Shown: one piece after another, positions 1 through 9,858 of the stretch | Position numbering within the stretch: the stretch's first letter is position 1 | How the letters are laid out: every line of letters starts with the position of its first letter | Origin: Dermatemys mawii | Lineage: Eukaryota > Chordata > Testudines > Dermatemydidae | Assembly: GCA_007922305.1 (NCBI GenBank) | Contig: ML677351.1 | Span: forward strand, 10,671,009 to 10,735,008 | Direction: 5' to 3' | Length of the DNA: 64,000 nt | The notes under the pieces: model-generated | The model's database searches: none | What the model saw: the letters and a program-made list of their open reading frames with translations, nothing else | What the model was told of the DNA's origin: nothing | Made by a program: the position numbers and the translations under genes

Positions 1-1399
1 ATAAATGGTGTGATTAATATACTATATAAAAAGAGTAAAAGAAGTGCACATTTGTGAAGTTTTTGAATATACATTAACATTATACAATCCTATAGCCAGT
101 GGCAAGGTACACTTGCTAAACTTTACAGTTGCTTTGTTCTCTTGAATTGGCACAAAATACCTGGGACTTCTCCTGGTAGTCAAGTTAGACGTGCATATGT
201 GCTTATGTGACAGAGGCTAAAGTAGAGATGATAAGTACAGTATAAAACCATTCTACCTATATACAAAAATATCTTATTGTGGTTTTATCTTTCAATGATA
301 GCTCCCTTTTAAAATGTCAATGCACTTTTTTAGCAACATTATTATTTAGTTTGTAAATTGTTACAGCTTAACACTTACTAATGATTAAATCCCTTTATCT
401 TGTTTTAACTTTGCAAACATAAGTGTTGACAATAGGCAACTTGGCTGTGCTTCATTTTCAACACCTACCCCAGGCAAGTTTCAAAAGAAAAACCTTCCTC
501 TCCAGGTGGCCCAGCACTTGTAGTTTGTCACATTTGTTTGATTTTCATTTAAATCTCAGGAACACAAGAAAGAAGCCAATTGTTTCTATTAAATGCTCCC
601 TCACATCTCAGCCTTTATGCACGTATGATCTGGGAGATCAGGATGCATGTTTTCCCCACAAGAGCTGGGGTTTTCCATCCTTTTTTTCTGTCACATTTAA
701 TGTGAACTTGGTTGCCAAGTGACAGATCAAACAAGGTTTTGATTGAGTAATCTCTCTTATAAAGAGCTCGAACTATCTTTACCTTTTTATAACTTTTGGT
801 TACTTTTTTAAAGCCTGGCCATTCTTTGGTCTAGATCCTTTTCTAATATCACTATTCAGAACTATTTTTCCAATTTCTCTAGGCGTTGGCCTTGACTATA
901 CCCAGTAGACAGTAAGGAGATTATTCTATGCCTCAGAAGAGCAAGGAATAGATCCTCCTGCTTCCATATTTCTTTGGCTAATAAACTATGGGAAACAAAA
1001 GTGCCCCTCCTACACTAGTAGTCCATAAGTCTTGCATTTAAAAGAACATCCCTTGTTTGGTCCCTAATGTCCATAACCCGTGTTCAACCAGGAGTGATTA
1101 AGAAGCATTTGAATAGATAAAGTACATATTTTTGCAAGCATCTATCAAGCAAGATGTCATATAATAATACATATGTACAATTTCATGCCATGAGTAGAAT
1201 ATTGTGAGCTGATGTCCTTTAAATAATAACTTTTCATTTGTCCTTCTGTCCTCCCACCCCCATGTGAAAGGTCACCATTGTTGCTGCTGTAACCTTCACA
1301 AGCGTCTTGAAGGACTGAAATTAGGATGAGGCAAATCATAGTCCAAGCAAATATCAAATATATTGTAGAATATCAAGTAGAGCAAATGTGTTCCTCACT
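1..1399. other. AT-rich non-coding stretch, nothing recognised
   Basis: Only short open frames, none resembling a known protein. No repeat family or RNA gene was recognised. The far end may include the degraded 3' end of the neighbouring LTR. Confidence 0.4.
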
Positions 1400-1761
1400 T
1401 TCTCAACAAAGCTGGAAGTCAAAATGTATAGTATTTTGGCAGGCTTGACTGCTTACACACAGCCTCCAGCATGCAAGTCACTCCCAATTATGTCTGTGTG
1501 TAGGCTGCAGCCAGCCAGCCACACCTTGGTTCTTACCAGTCTTGGTTATATTGCACGGTGACTCCAACACATCCCCAATCTTAGATTTTCCCTCAGATCT
1601 GTATATCTTCTACTACTCAACCCTCTCCTGGACAATACAAGTTTAGATAAAGCCAATTATTTCTTTAATAGAAATAATATGCAAACAGCTTACCATCTCA
1701 AATAGAGTTTCACAGGCACTTCAATTTAAATGCACTGGAATAGATAAAACAATAAAACAAG

Positions 1762-1767
1762 TTTATT
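1762..1767 (-). terminator. Polyadenylation signal in the LTR
   Basis: AATAAA on the minus strand, about 265 bases downstream of the TATA box. This is a typical LTR arrangement, although the implied R region is long. Confidence 0.45.
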
Positions 1768-2030
1768 AATTACTTATAATGAGTATAAGTAATGAGGAAA
1801 AAAGGTCAGAGATGATTAGAAGAAAAATCAAGATAACACACAACTGGTGCTTAATTTAACAAACAATGTCAGGTTCAACCAAAGTTTCTCACAATATTCT
1901 TTCAGCAGTATTATTGACCAAACTGTATAGGTCAGGACCCCATTTCCCAGCATCCACTGAATGCTTCCTCTGTCACTTCAGGTGCCGTGAATGAGAGAGA
2001 AAGAGGTATCTTGGGGTGTTCGTTCCTCCT

Positions 2031-2037
2031 TTTTATA
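2031..2037 (-). promoter_or_regulatory. TATA box of the minus-strand LTR
   Basis: TATAAAA on the minus strand, in the context CACTATAAAAAGGAGG, about 400 bases inside the LTR start. This is the expected place for the U3/R promoter of an LTR. Confidence 0.5.
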
Positions 2038-2433
2038 GTGTCAGTCCTCTTCTTGGGAAACATTTCCAGCTGAGATTCAGGATACAAAGAGTCTATGTGG
2101 AAGGCTATTTCCTGCTGTTTCCCTCCCCCCTCATGTGTTTGAGCCTCCTTTGTTTCCCTTCCTGCTTGATAACTCTGTTCACCGCTCAAATGCAAGTTCA
2201 GCAGAGTGCACATTCCTTTGTTTAAGACAGACCAGTTTGCCAACCTCAGTCTGGAACATGTGTTAATAAAACCATACAGTGGAATCTTATAACATCACAT
2301 ACAATGTTGCCACATGTTTTTATCAGGATGATAATGATCAACAAATTATGTGTCTTCAATGATAGAAGGCATACTTTGTACAAAGATTACTACAATAGTT
2401 TGTAAGATGTAGTCACAGGTACATTCTGTCACA

Positions 2434-2923
2434 GACATCTCAAAGGGATCTAATACATGACTTCTGTTGATAAGGCTGACAGGATCTGTTATTTATTTAT
2501 AAAAGTCCAATCAACACACCTATTTATAGAAGTTCTCATATTCCCAAATGCCTGCTAGACACTCTTTTTCTAACTGTTCATATAAGTTTTCTGCCCAATA
2601 AGAATACAAGGAAACAATGCAATCAGCTTCTACTGAGGCACGTGTAACTAAAACAATACCTTATAAGCTGTAGCTATTCACATCAGGATGTCCCAGCTGG
2701 ATTTCTGCTTCTCAGTTCTGGTACATTTGTTGGTATATTCAGTTCTCAAATTGCTGCTGTTGCTTGAGGCTATGCACAGAGAGTTAGGCAAAACAGCTGA
2801 AAGGAGTTACAGGCTGAAATAATGGAGAACAACAGGGCAGGAGGTCTTCTGAGGAGGAGGAGGAAGAAAGGAATTGTCTGGAAGAAAAAAAGAGGGAAGT
2901 CACTGGGTGGGAAACGGTCTCTC
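2434..2923. other. Spacer, nothing recognised
   Basis: AT-rich sequence with a purine-rich tract near 2850-2900 (GGAGGAGGAGGAAG). No homology recognised. Confidence 0.35.
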
Positions 2924-3335
2924 TCTCATAGACTTTTAGGCCAGAAAGGAACCTCATGATAATCTAGGCTGACCTGCACATTGCAGCCACAAAACCTCAC
3001 TGTAAAAGGCCCATAACCTCTGACTGAATTACTGAAATCCTCGAATCATGATTTAAAAGGACATGAAGTTACAGAGAATCACCATTTACTCTAGTTTAAA
3101 CCTGCAAGTGACATGTGCCCCCGATGCAGAGGAAGGTGAAACCCCTCAAAGGTCTCTGCCAATCTGACCTGGGGAAAAATCCTTTCCAATTAGTTGGACC
3201 CTGAGCATGTGGACAAGACTCACCAGCCAGACACCTGAGCAAGAATTCTCCCGACAGCACATCCCCTGCCCTCTGGTGGCTAGCAAACAAGGAAGTTTGA
3301 AAGAGAAGGAGAAGGAGATTCCCCTGCTGAACGAA
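2924..3335 (-). mobile_element. CR1 LINE 3' untranslated fragment (minus strand)
   Basis: On the plus strand this reads as the antisense CR1 3' end (TAGACTTTTAGGCCAGAAAGGAAC and following). It aligns with 51,411-51,800, where the same features recur: TCTGCCAATCTG, then ACCCTGAGCATGTG, then AGACACC. There is no coding sequence. The 5'-truncated minus-strand copy sits immediately before a plus-strand CR1. Confidence 0.75.
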
Positions 3336-3669
3336 CAAAGTGCGAGTACTAACTTGGGGTGAATGGGTTTGTTTGGCGGTTGGTGGTTCCCACCCCCCCT
3401 TTCAGGTTATTTCCATTATTTTCCATTATTTCAGTTACTCGGTCAGTTGGGAGTGTATGTCTGAGGACCATTTGAGCCTTTGTTCCCTGTATCATCCTTG
3501 ATCATCTTTGATTATCCTCAATCATCCTTGTGATTACCCTACCCCTGTGCAATTAATGAGGGCTGACCTAGGAGGGAAGGCATTAAAAGCCAGAGGCTAC
3601 ATGACCAGGAGACCACAAACAAGGGAATTTGAGAGGGAGTTTGTAAGAGGGAATTGACATACAATCACT

Positions 3670-4303
3670 ATGGTTAGGAAGAGCCGCATCGCCAGTACCA
3701 GCACTGCTCCTGTCTCTCCCCAACTGCGTCTGTACTCAGAAAGACAACCTCACCATGGATGCCTCTATCCAGATCCTGGCATGGACTTGTGGAAACTGTG
3801 GCCTGCATTTCACACTCACAGAGATCCAGGCTGGGGGATGGCCATCCAACGTGAAAGGCGCTGGTATAATATCTCAGGAAACAGGTGTGAGACAACATGA
3901 AGAAGTGGCTAGGCTGAGCAGCATCCAGGCCCATGAGGAATTCCTTGACAGTATTTGTATGGAGACATCATACAAGGCTGAGGAATACTGTGAGGTATGA
4001 CCATCAGCAGATCAGAAGTGTCTACAGGGCTCTGGAAGTAAAGGTGAAGGACTTAGGAGGACAGATATTCTCTTTGATCCTTCCAATCAGAGTAGGTGCC
4101 CAGGCACAGACAGGTGCATCCTGGAAGTGAAAGCCTGTCTTAAAAGATGGTGTCACCAGGAGGACTTCGGCTTCCTTGACCACAGAATGCTGTTCCAGGA
4201 AGGACTGCTAAGCAAAGATGGGTTCCACCTATTGAGGAAGGGGAAGAGAATATTTGGATACACACGGGCTAACCTAGTGAGAAAGGCTTTAAACTATGTT
4301 TGA
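3670..4303 (+). pseudogene. CR1 ORF1 remnant, SGNH/esterase-like C-terminus
   Basis: The first part (about 3670-3990) has Cys residues in a T-x-T-C-G-N-C pattern, consistent with the zinc-binding N-terminus of CR1 ORF1. After frame changes, 4150-4303 reads cleanly as a WCHQEDFGFLDH segment followed by SKDGFHLLRKGKRIF and a stop at 4301. The DGFH at 4217-4228 is the Asp-x-x-His block of SGNH hydrolases. The GDS serine block is not readable in the expected place, so the copy is incomplete. In CR1 this protein binds RNA and helps retrotransposition. This copy is broken by at least two frameshifts. Confidence 0.7.
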
Positions 4304-4445
4304 AGAGGACAGGTGACCAAAGTTCACAGGTAAGTATGTGGAGATCTGGGAGACAGGTCAGAATTTGGAGAGAGCATGGGCTGTTATAACAGGGATAACG
4401 GAGAGACAAAACAGAACTCTGGGGTGGGGGATCAAATAGTATCTT

Positions 4446-5090
4446 AGATGTTTGTATAATAATGTGAGAAGTATGAGGGATAAGCAGGAAGAACTCAAAA
4501 TGCTAATAAATAAATACAACTATGACACAGTTGGCATCACAGAGATTTTGTGGGATAATACGTATGACTGGAATATTGGTATAGAAGGGTACAGCTTGCT
4601 CAAAAAGTACAGGCGGGGAAAAAGACAGGTGGTGTTGTCTTGTGTATTAAAAACATATACACTTAGACTGAGGTTGAGATGGAAATTGGAGACAGACTTG
4701 TTGAAAATCTCTGGGTAAGGATAAAAGGGGTAAAAACAAGGGTGATGTCATGGTAGGGGTCATCTACAGACCACCTAATCAAGAAGAAGAGGTGGATGAG
4801 GCTTTCTTTAAACAACTAACAAAATCATCCAAAGCACAGGACTTGGTGGTGAAGGAGGACATCAACTACTCAGACATCTGTTGGGAAAATAATAGCAGGG
4901 CACAAATTATCCAACAAGTTCTTGGAATGTTTTGGAGAATTTATTTTAATTTCAGAAGGTGGAGAAAGCTAGTGGGGGAGAGGCTGTTCTAGATTTGGTT
5001 TTGACAAATAGGGAGGAACTGATTGAGAATTTGAAAGTGGAGGGCAGCTTGGGAGATAGTGATCATGAATGGTAAAGTTTATGACTCTAA
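4446..5090 (+). pseudogene. CR1 ORF2 endonuclease domain remnant
   Basis: Begins with an N-N-V-R-S-M-R-D-K-Q-E-E-L motif, the usual start of the CR1 apurinic-like endonuclease. Near 4750 it continues with GVIYRPPNQEEEVDEAFFKQL, and then a degraded catalytic block (KEDINYSDICW where the family has GDFN-PDI-W). A later SDH-like GDSDHE segment is at about 5055-5070. This domain nicks target DNA to prime reverse transcription. Frameshifts near 4720 and 4940-4990, and loss of the GDFN catalytic residues, make it inactive. Confidence 0.8.
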
Positions 5091-5210
5091 GGATTGGTAG
5101 GAGGGAGAACAGCAAAATGAAGACAGTGGATTTCAAGAAGGCACGCTTCAGTAACTGGAGGAGTTGGTAGGTAAGATCCCATGGGAAGCAAGTCTAAGGG
5201 GAAAAAAAAC

Positions 5211-5403
5211 TGTAGTGTTTTAGATGCTGCTTGTAATTATTAGAACTGGGAGTCTGTAGGACAGGAAACAGGAAGGAGCGAGGAGGAGTTGAACCAAGCC
5301 TGAGTTAGAGCTACAGAGAGGTGCAGTAGCAGTTTTGTAAGAGGTTTCACTGTTGTTAAATAAAGTCTGTTAAAATTTGTTAGTACCTTGCCTGCTTGAT
5401 ACA
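5211..5403 (+). mobile_element. Short solo-LTR-like insert inside CR1
   Basis: CR1 similarity stops after CTAAGGGGAAAAA and resumes at GAAGACAGTTGGCAG. The 193 intervening bases begin TGTAG and end ATACA (TG...CA), carry AATAAA at 5359-5364 about 40 bases before the end, and are flanked by AAAAC and ACAAC, a possible 5-bp target duplication with one mismatch. These are LTR hallmarks. The small size suggests a TRIM-like or Copia/Gypsy-type solo LTR. The family was not identified. Confidence 0.55.
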
Positions 5404-5409
5404 ACAACT

Positions 5410-7260
5410 GAAGACAGTTGGCAGTTTTTTAGACACATTATTAAGAGCACAAGACAAAATATCCCACTATGCAGGAAAGATAGGAAGTATGACAAGAGAC
5501 CATGCTTGCTTAACCAGGAGATCTTCAATTATCTAAAAATAAAAAATAGATTCCCAGAAAGAGTGAAAACTATGTCAAATTACAAATGATTAATATAAAC
5601 AAATAACACAAGCATATAAGGACAAAATGTGAAAGGCCAAGGCACAAAACAAGATAAAACTAGCTAGAGACATAATGGGTAAAAAGAAAACATTTTACAA
5701 ATACATTAGAAGCAAGAGGAAGACAAAGTACAGGGTAGGCCCACTACTCAATGGTGAGTGGTGCGGGGGTGGAATAATAACAGAAAATGTGGAAATGGCA
5801 GAGGTGCTTAATGACTTCTTTGTTTCAGTTTTCATTAAGAAGGTTGACAGTGATTGGGTGTCTAATATAGTGAATGCCAGTGAAGATGAGGTAGAATCAG
5901 AGGCTAAAATAGGAAAAGAACAAGTTAAAAATTACTTAGACAAGGTAGATGTCTTCAAGTCACCAGGGCTTGATGAAACACATCCTAGAACACTCAAGGA
6001 GCTGACTGAGGAGATATCTGAGCCACTAGCAATTATCTCTGAAAAGTCATGGAAGACGGGAGAGATTCCAGAAAACTGGAAAAGGGAAAATATGGTGCCA
6101 ATTTATGAAAAGAGAAATAAAGACAACCCAGAGAATTATAGTGTAACTTCTGTACCCAAAAAAATAATGGAGCAAATAATTAAGCAATCAATTTGAAAAC
6201 ATGTAAAGATAATAAGGTGATAAGTAACAGTCAGCATGGATTTGTTAAGAACCAGTCATGTAAAACCAACCTGATAGCTTTCTTCGACGGGGTAACAATT
6301 CTTGTGGAAGCAGTAGATGTGGTATATCTTGACTTCAGTAAAGCTTTTGATACCATCTCACATGACCTTCTCATAATCAAACTAGGGAAATGCAGCCTAG
6401 AAGGTGGGTACAAAACTGACTGGAAAACTATTGCAAAAGAGTAGTTATCAGTGGTTAAACAGTCACACTGGAAGGGCATAAAGAGTGGGGTCCCACAGGG
6501 ACCTATTTTGTTCAATAGCTTCATCAATTATTTAGATACTGGGATAAAGTATACTTATAAAGTTTGTGAATGAAACCAAAGTGGGAGGGGTTTCAAGTGC
6601 TTTGGAGAATAGGACTAGAATTCTAAATGCTGTGGGCAAACTGAAGGTATGGCATGAAGTAAATAGAGTGAAATTCAATAAGTACAAATGCAAATTTCTC
6701 CATTTAGGCAGGAATAATCAGTTCATCGCTTACAAAATGGGAAATGATTGCCTAGGAAGGAGTACTGCAGAAAGGGATCTGGGGGTCATAGTGGACCATA
6801 GGCTAAATTTGAGTCAACAGTGTAACACTATTTGCTTTTTTTGAAACATCACTCTGGGATGTATTAGCAGGAGTGTTGTGAGCAAGACAAAATGATTAAT
6901 TCCTCAGCTCTAACTTCACACTGATTAGGCCTCAACTGGAGTATTGTGTCCGGTTGTGGGTGCCACATTTCAGAAAAGACGTGAACAAGTTTAAGAAAGT
7001 CCAGAGAAGAGCAACAAAAATGATTAAATGTCTAGAAAATATGACCTATCAAGGAAGATTGAAAAAAATTGGGTTTGTTTAGTCTGGAAACAGAAGACTG
7101 AGGGGGACATGATAACAGTTTTCAAGTGTACAAAAGGTTGTTACAAGGGGGAGGAAAATAAATAGTTCTACTTAACCACTGAGGATAAGACAAGAAGCAA
7201 TGGGCTTAAATTGCAGCAAGGGAGGTTTAGGTTGGACATTAGGAAAAACTTCCTGTCAGG
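5410..7260 (+). pseudogene. CR1 ORF2 reverse transcriptase remnant
   Basis: The longest clean run (5675-6189) spans the linker and first RT blocks, with [11 protein letters not shown] and [10 protein letters not shown] readable. The next frame (6193-6441) carries the SQHGFVKNQSC block and VVYLDFSKAFDTISHD, containing the first catalytic Asp. SGVPQGP follows at about 6488. The second active-site box, normally F-A-D-D, reads F-V-N-E at 6563-6574, so both catalytic aspartates are lost. The thumb region continues through LGVIVDHRLNLSQQC to about 7260. Several frameshifts and stops confirm a dead copy. Normal role: target-primed reverse transcription of CR1 RNA. Confidence 0.85.
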
Positions 7261-7441
7261 GGGTTAAGCACTGGAAAAAATTACCTAGGGAGGTTGTGAA
7301 ATCTCCATCCTTATAGATTTTTAAGAGCAGCTTACACAAACACCGATCAGGAATGGTCTAGATAATACTTAGTCCTGCCATGCTTGCAGGGAATTGGACT
7401 AGACGACCTCTCAAGGTCCCTTCCAGTCCTATGATTCTATG

Positions 7442-7673
7442 CTGCTCCTCAAGATCATCACCAGTGGTCCTGGGAACCTCCTCCACCCAGAGATGACCTT
7501 TGTGGCTCTGTCTCTTGGAGCTTTGATCAGTCTCTGAGTGGTTAATGGTTTTCTGTAGGTTGGGTTAGAGATAAGATAAGTTAAACAGAGACACTTGGTA
7601 TTAAAAGTCACTCATTAGGCAAATGTGTGAGCCATGGACAGAGGCAGCTAACACTGGTCTATAATTTTTTAGA
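7442..7673 (+). repeat. CR1-like 5' leader fragment
   Basis: Part of this segment (about 7515-7640) aligns with 10,095-10,230, the leader of the LINE at 9.9-11.9 kb. Shared blocks are a TAAG(A/C)TAAG run, then GA(C/T)ACTTG(G/A)TAT and AAAGTCACT, and finally a GGCAG. It lies between the end of one CR1 and the start of the DNA transposon. Confidence 0.45.
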
Positions 7674-7681
7674 AGTTGTCT

Positions 7682-7780
7682 GCTTCAGAGATAAAATGTG
7701 ATATTTATTATGTATTTTGATGTGCTGAATTCAAATATGACAATTAAAACAACTGATTGGCTACTGTTTCTAAGATATTT
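7682..7780 (+). repeat. Left terminal inverted repeat
   Basis: Starts GCTTCAGAGATAAAATGT and includes CTGA, ATGA, TTAAAA, CTGATTGGCT and AAGATAT in that order. The reverse complement of 9762-9858 shows the same blocks in the same order with small gaps, at an estimated two-thirds identity by eye. Confidence 0.65.
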
Positions 7781-7993
7781 AAGTTTTTACATTTTATGTC
7801 TATGTATATTGTGTAGATAGTAGAGTTTTTATCATAAATTGTAAACCTAGGTCTTTTCATGTGTTTATGGTTGCTTTACATGATAATATTTCACCTATCC
7901 TGTTTATGTAACACTTTAAAAATCAGCAAAAGGGTTATATAAATAAAATGTATTATGAAACAAGAGGCAAAAAACTATTATGTACATAGTTTA

Positions 7994-9398
7994 GTCCTAT
8001 TCAGTGTCTACTCGGCGCTTCTTGGCTTGTCTCTTGCATTCATTAAATGGAGCATCTCTTGTCACTGTCCAGCAATAGTCTGCAAGCATCGATGGGCTCC
8101 ATTTACCCTGATAGCATTTCTCCATTGTTGCAATGTCCCGGTGAAATCGCTCGCCGTGCTCATCGCTCACTGCTCCGCAGTTCAGTGGAAAAAAATCTAA
8201 TGAGAGTGCAAAAAATGTATCTTTAGTGACATGTCGCAACCAAGGCTTTTGTATGCCTTGAGGAGGTTTTCTACCAACAACCTGTAGTTGTCTGCCTTGT
8301 TGTTTCCGAGAAAATGTATTGCCACTGACTGGAAGGCTTTCCATGCCGTCTTTTCCTTGCCACGCAGTGCATGGTCAAATGCATCATCTCGAAGAAGTTC
8401 ACGAATCTGAGGACCAACAAAGACACCTTCCTCTATCTTAGCTTCACTTAACCTTGGAAATTTTCCAAGGAGGTACTTGTAAGCTGCTTGGTTTTGTCAA
8501 TGGCCTTGACAAAGTTCTTCATCAGACCCAGCTTGATGTGTAAGGGTGGTAACAAAATCTTCCTTGATTCAACAAGTGGTGGATGCTGAACACTTTTCCT
8601 CCCAGTCTCCAATGACTGTCGGAATGGCCAATCTTTCTTGATGTAGTGAGAATCTCTTGCACGACTATCCCATTCGCAGAGAAAACAGCAGTACTTTGTG
8701 TATCCAGTCTGCAGACCAAGCAAAAGAGCAACAACCTTCAAATCACCACAAAGCTGCCACTGATGTTGGTCATAGTTTATGCACCTCAAAAGTTGTTTCA
8801 TGTTGTCATAGGTTTCCTTCATATGGACTGCATGACCAACTGGAATTGATGGCAAAACATTGCCATTATGCAGCAAAACAGCTTTAAGACTCGTCTTCGA
8901 TGAATCAATGAAGAGTCTCCACTCTGGATCGTGAACAATGTTGAGGGCTGCCATCACACCATCGATGTTGTTGCAGGCTACAAGATCACCTTCCATGAAG
9001 AAGAATGGGACAAGATCCTTTTGACGGTCACGGAACATGGAAACCTTAACATCACCTGCCAGGAGATTCCACTGCTGTAGTCTGGAGCCCAACATCTCTG
9101 CCTTACTCTTGGGTAGTTCCAAATCCCTGACAAGGTCATTCAGTTCAGCTTGTGTTATGAGGTGTGGTTCTGAGGAGGAGGATGGGAGAAAATGTGGGTC
9201 CTGTGACATTGATGGTTCAGGACCAATAGTTTCATCCTCTTCCTCTTCCTCGTCTGACTCAAGTGAGAATGATTCTGGTGCATCAGAAATCAGCAGTCCT
9301 CCTCCTTGGGGTACTGGGCGTATAGCTGATGGAATGTTTGGATAATGCACAGTCCACTTTTTCTTGTTTGACAAACCTTTCCCAACTGGAGGCACCAT
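7994..9398 (-). pseudogene. Transposase-like protein of unassigned family, frameshifted
   Basis: An uninterrupted 316-residue frame runs from an ATG at 9398 to 8448. The N-terminus has an acidic run (about residues 49-56) and QAELNDLVRDLELPKS. The core has EWRLFIDSSKTSLKAVLLHNG (Asp165), QWQLCGDLKVVALLLGL (Asp219), a C-x-x-C at 238-241 followed by W-D-S-R, and LPPLHIKLGLMKNF (281-295). Similarity continues in a second frame after about 8488, then in a third frame after about 8197, with GAVSDEHGERFHRDI and KWSPSMLADYCW, ending at a stop near 7994. Two single-base frameshifts therefore break it. Asp165, Asp219 and the Glu of GERFH (codon near 8152) could form a D-D-E triad; this is an inference. 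The lysine/arginine-rich tail (KRQAKKRR) looks like a nuclear signal. No intron signals were evaluated. Confidence 0.65.
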
Positions 9399-9505
9399 GC
9401 AGAAGTAACAATTGCTGGTATGATCTGTTGGCTCTGTCCAACTGTATGATTTCTAGAGCTGATATAGGGCAATTTGTTCAGCAGAGTGATGTAAGCTTCA
9501 TTATG

Positions 9506-9587
9506 ATTGCATCATCCATGACTTCTAGGAATAACATGATGCAATTCATATCATGTATGATGCAATACCAGCTTCAGATTGCATTAT
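9506..9587. promoter_or_regulatory. Cluster of four C/EBP-ATF type decamers
   Basis: ATTGCATCAT occurs at 9506-9515. Its reverse complement ATGATGCAAT occurs at 9536-9545 and 9557-9566, and a one-mismatch forward copy ATTGCATTAT is at 9578-9587. The core TGATGCAAT fits the composite C/EBP-ATF element TGATGxAAx. The cluster lies about 110-190 bases upstream of the minus-strand coding start, so a promoter role for the transposon is plausible but not shown. Confidence 0.4.
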
Positions 9588-9761
9588 TCATTGTTTTGCC
9601 TAAAAAGCAAGTACTGTCCAAACCCAGTCGTAGATTTATTCATAGATCCAGTCAAAGATGTATTTTAGTCATTTCTGGTTTAAATTGATATCCCTTCCCT
9701 TTATAACTCACTTATCCTCCGCCATTCCCATGTCAAGGGTCGTATATAGTGACCCAATAGC

Positions 9762-9858
9762 ATATCTTGAAAACTAGAGCCAATTAGCAATTTTAAGCAT
9801 CATTTTCGTTCTCAGTGAGCCAGAATTAGTAAAGTTTAACTACATTTATTTCAGAAGC
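9762..9858 (-). repeat. Right terminal inverted repeat
   Basis: Its reverse complement starts GCTTCTGAAATAAATGT and continues through CTGAGAAC, AAAATGA, CTAATTGGCT and CAAGATAT, matching the left end block by block. Confidence 0.65.

Larger units (their letters stand above)
1400..2433 (-). mobile_element. Solo LTR of an endogenous retrovirus-like element (minus strand)
   Basis: Read on the minus strand, the element begins TGTGACAGAATG at 2433. It has a TATAAAA box near 2037-2031, a downstream stretch, and an AATAAA signal at 1767-1762. The segment after the TATA box (about 2025-1930) aligns with the LTR at 62,007-63,162: both contain a CACCT(G/A)AAGTGACAGAGGAAGC block about 65-80 bases downstream of TATA, and similar C-rich and polyadenylation regions follow. 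No internal retroviral genes lie next to it, so a solo LTR is the simplest reading. The 3' boundary is uncertain (about 1340-1440), and no target duplication was found. Confidence 0.6.
3390..7441 (+). mobile_element. Near full-length CR1 LINE
   Basis: About 4 kb in the order expected for CR1: a 5' untranslated region (about 3390-3665), ORF1 with an esterase-like end, ORF2 with endonuclease then reverse transcriptase, and a 3' tail ending CCAGTCCTATGATTCTATG at 7441, the conserved CR1 3' terminus. The 3' part also matches the CR1 copy at 18,505-19,141. It is degenerate throughout, with frame changes, stops and a lost reverse transcriptase active site. A 193-bp insert interrupts it at 5,211-5,403. 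CR1 copies are usually strongly 5'-truncated, so one reaching ORF1 and the 5' leader is uncommon. The exact 5' boundary is not defined. Confidence 0.85.
7682..9858 (-). mobile_element. DNA transposon with long terminal inverted repeats, class unassigned
   Basis: Ends 7682-7780 and 9762-9858 are inverted copies of each other (details under the repeats). They enclose a single minus-strand transposase-like coding region. The flanking octamers AGTTGTCT (7674-7681) and ATTTGGCT (9859-9866) agree at six of eight positions and could be a decayed 8-bp target duplication, which would suggest hAT-like integration. The protein is not an obvious hAT, Tc1/mariner, piggyBac or Harbinger transposase. From memory, related uncharacterised proteins occur in arthropod, cnidarian and fish genomes. 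Length is 2,177 bp. Confidence 0.65.

Noticed and set aside
7994..9398. Transposase-like gene as an intact domesticated host gene
   Set aside because: Two frameshifts separate conserved blocks and the inverted termini are still present, so a decayed transposon copy is the simpler reading.
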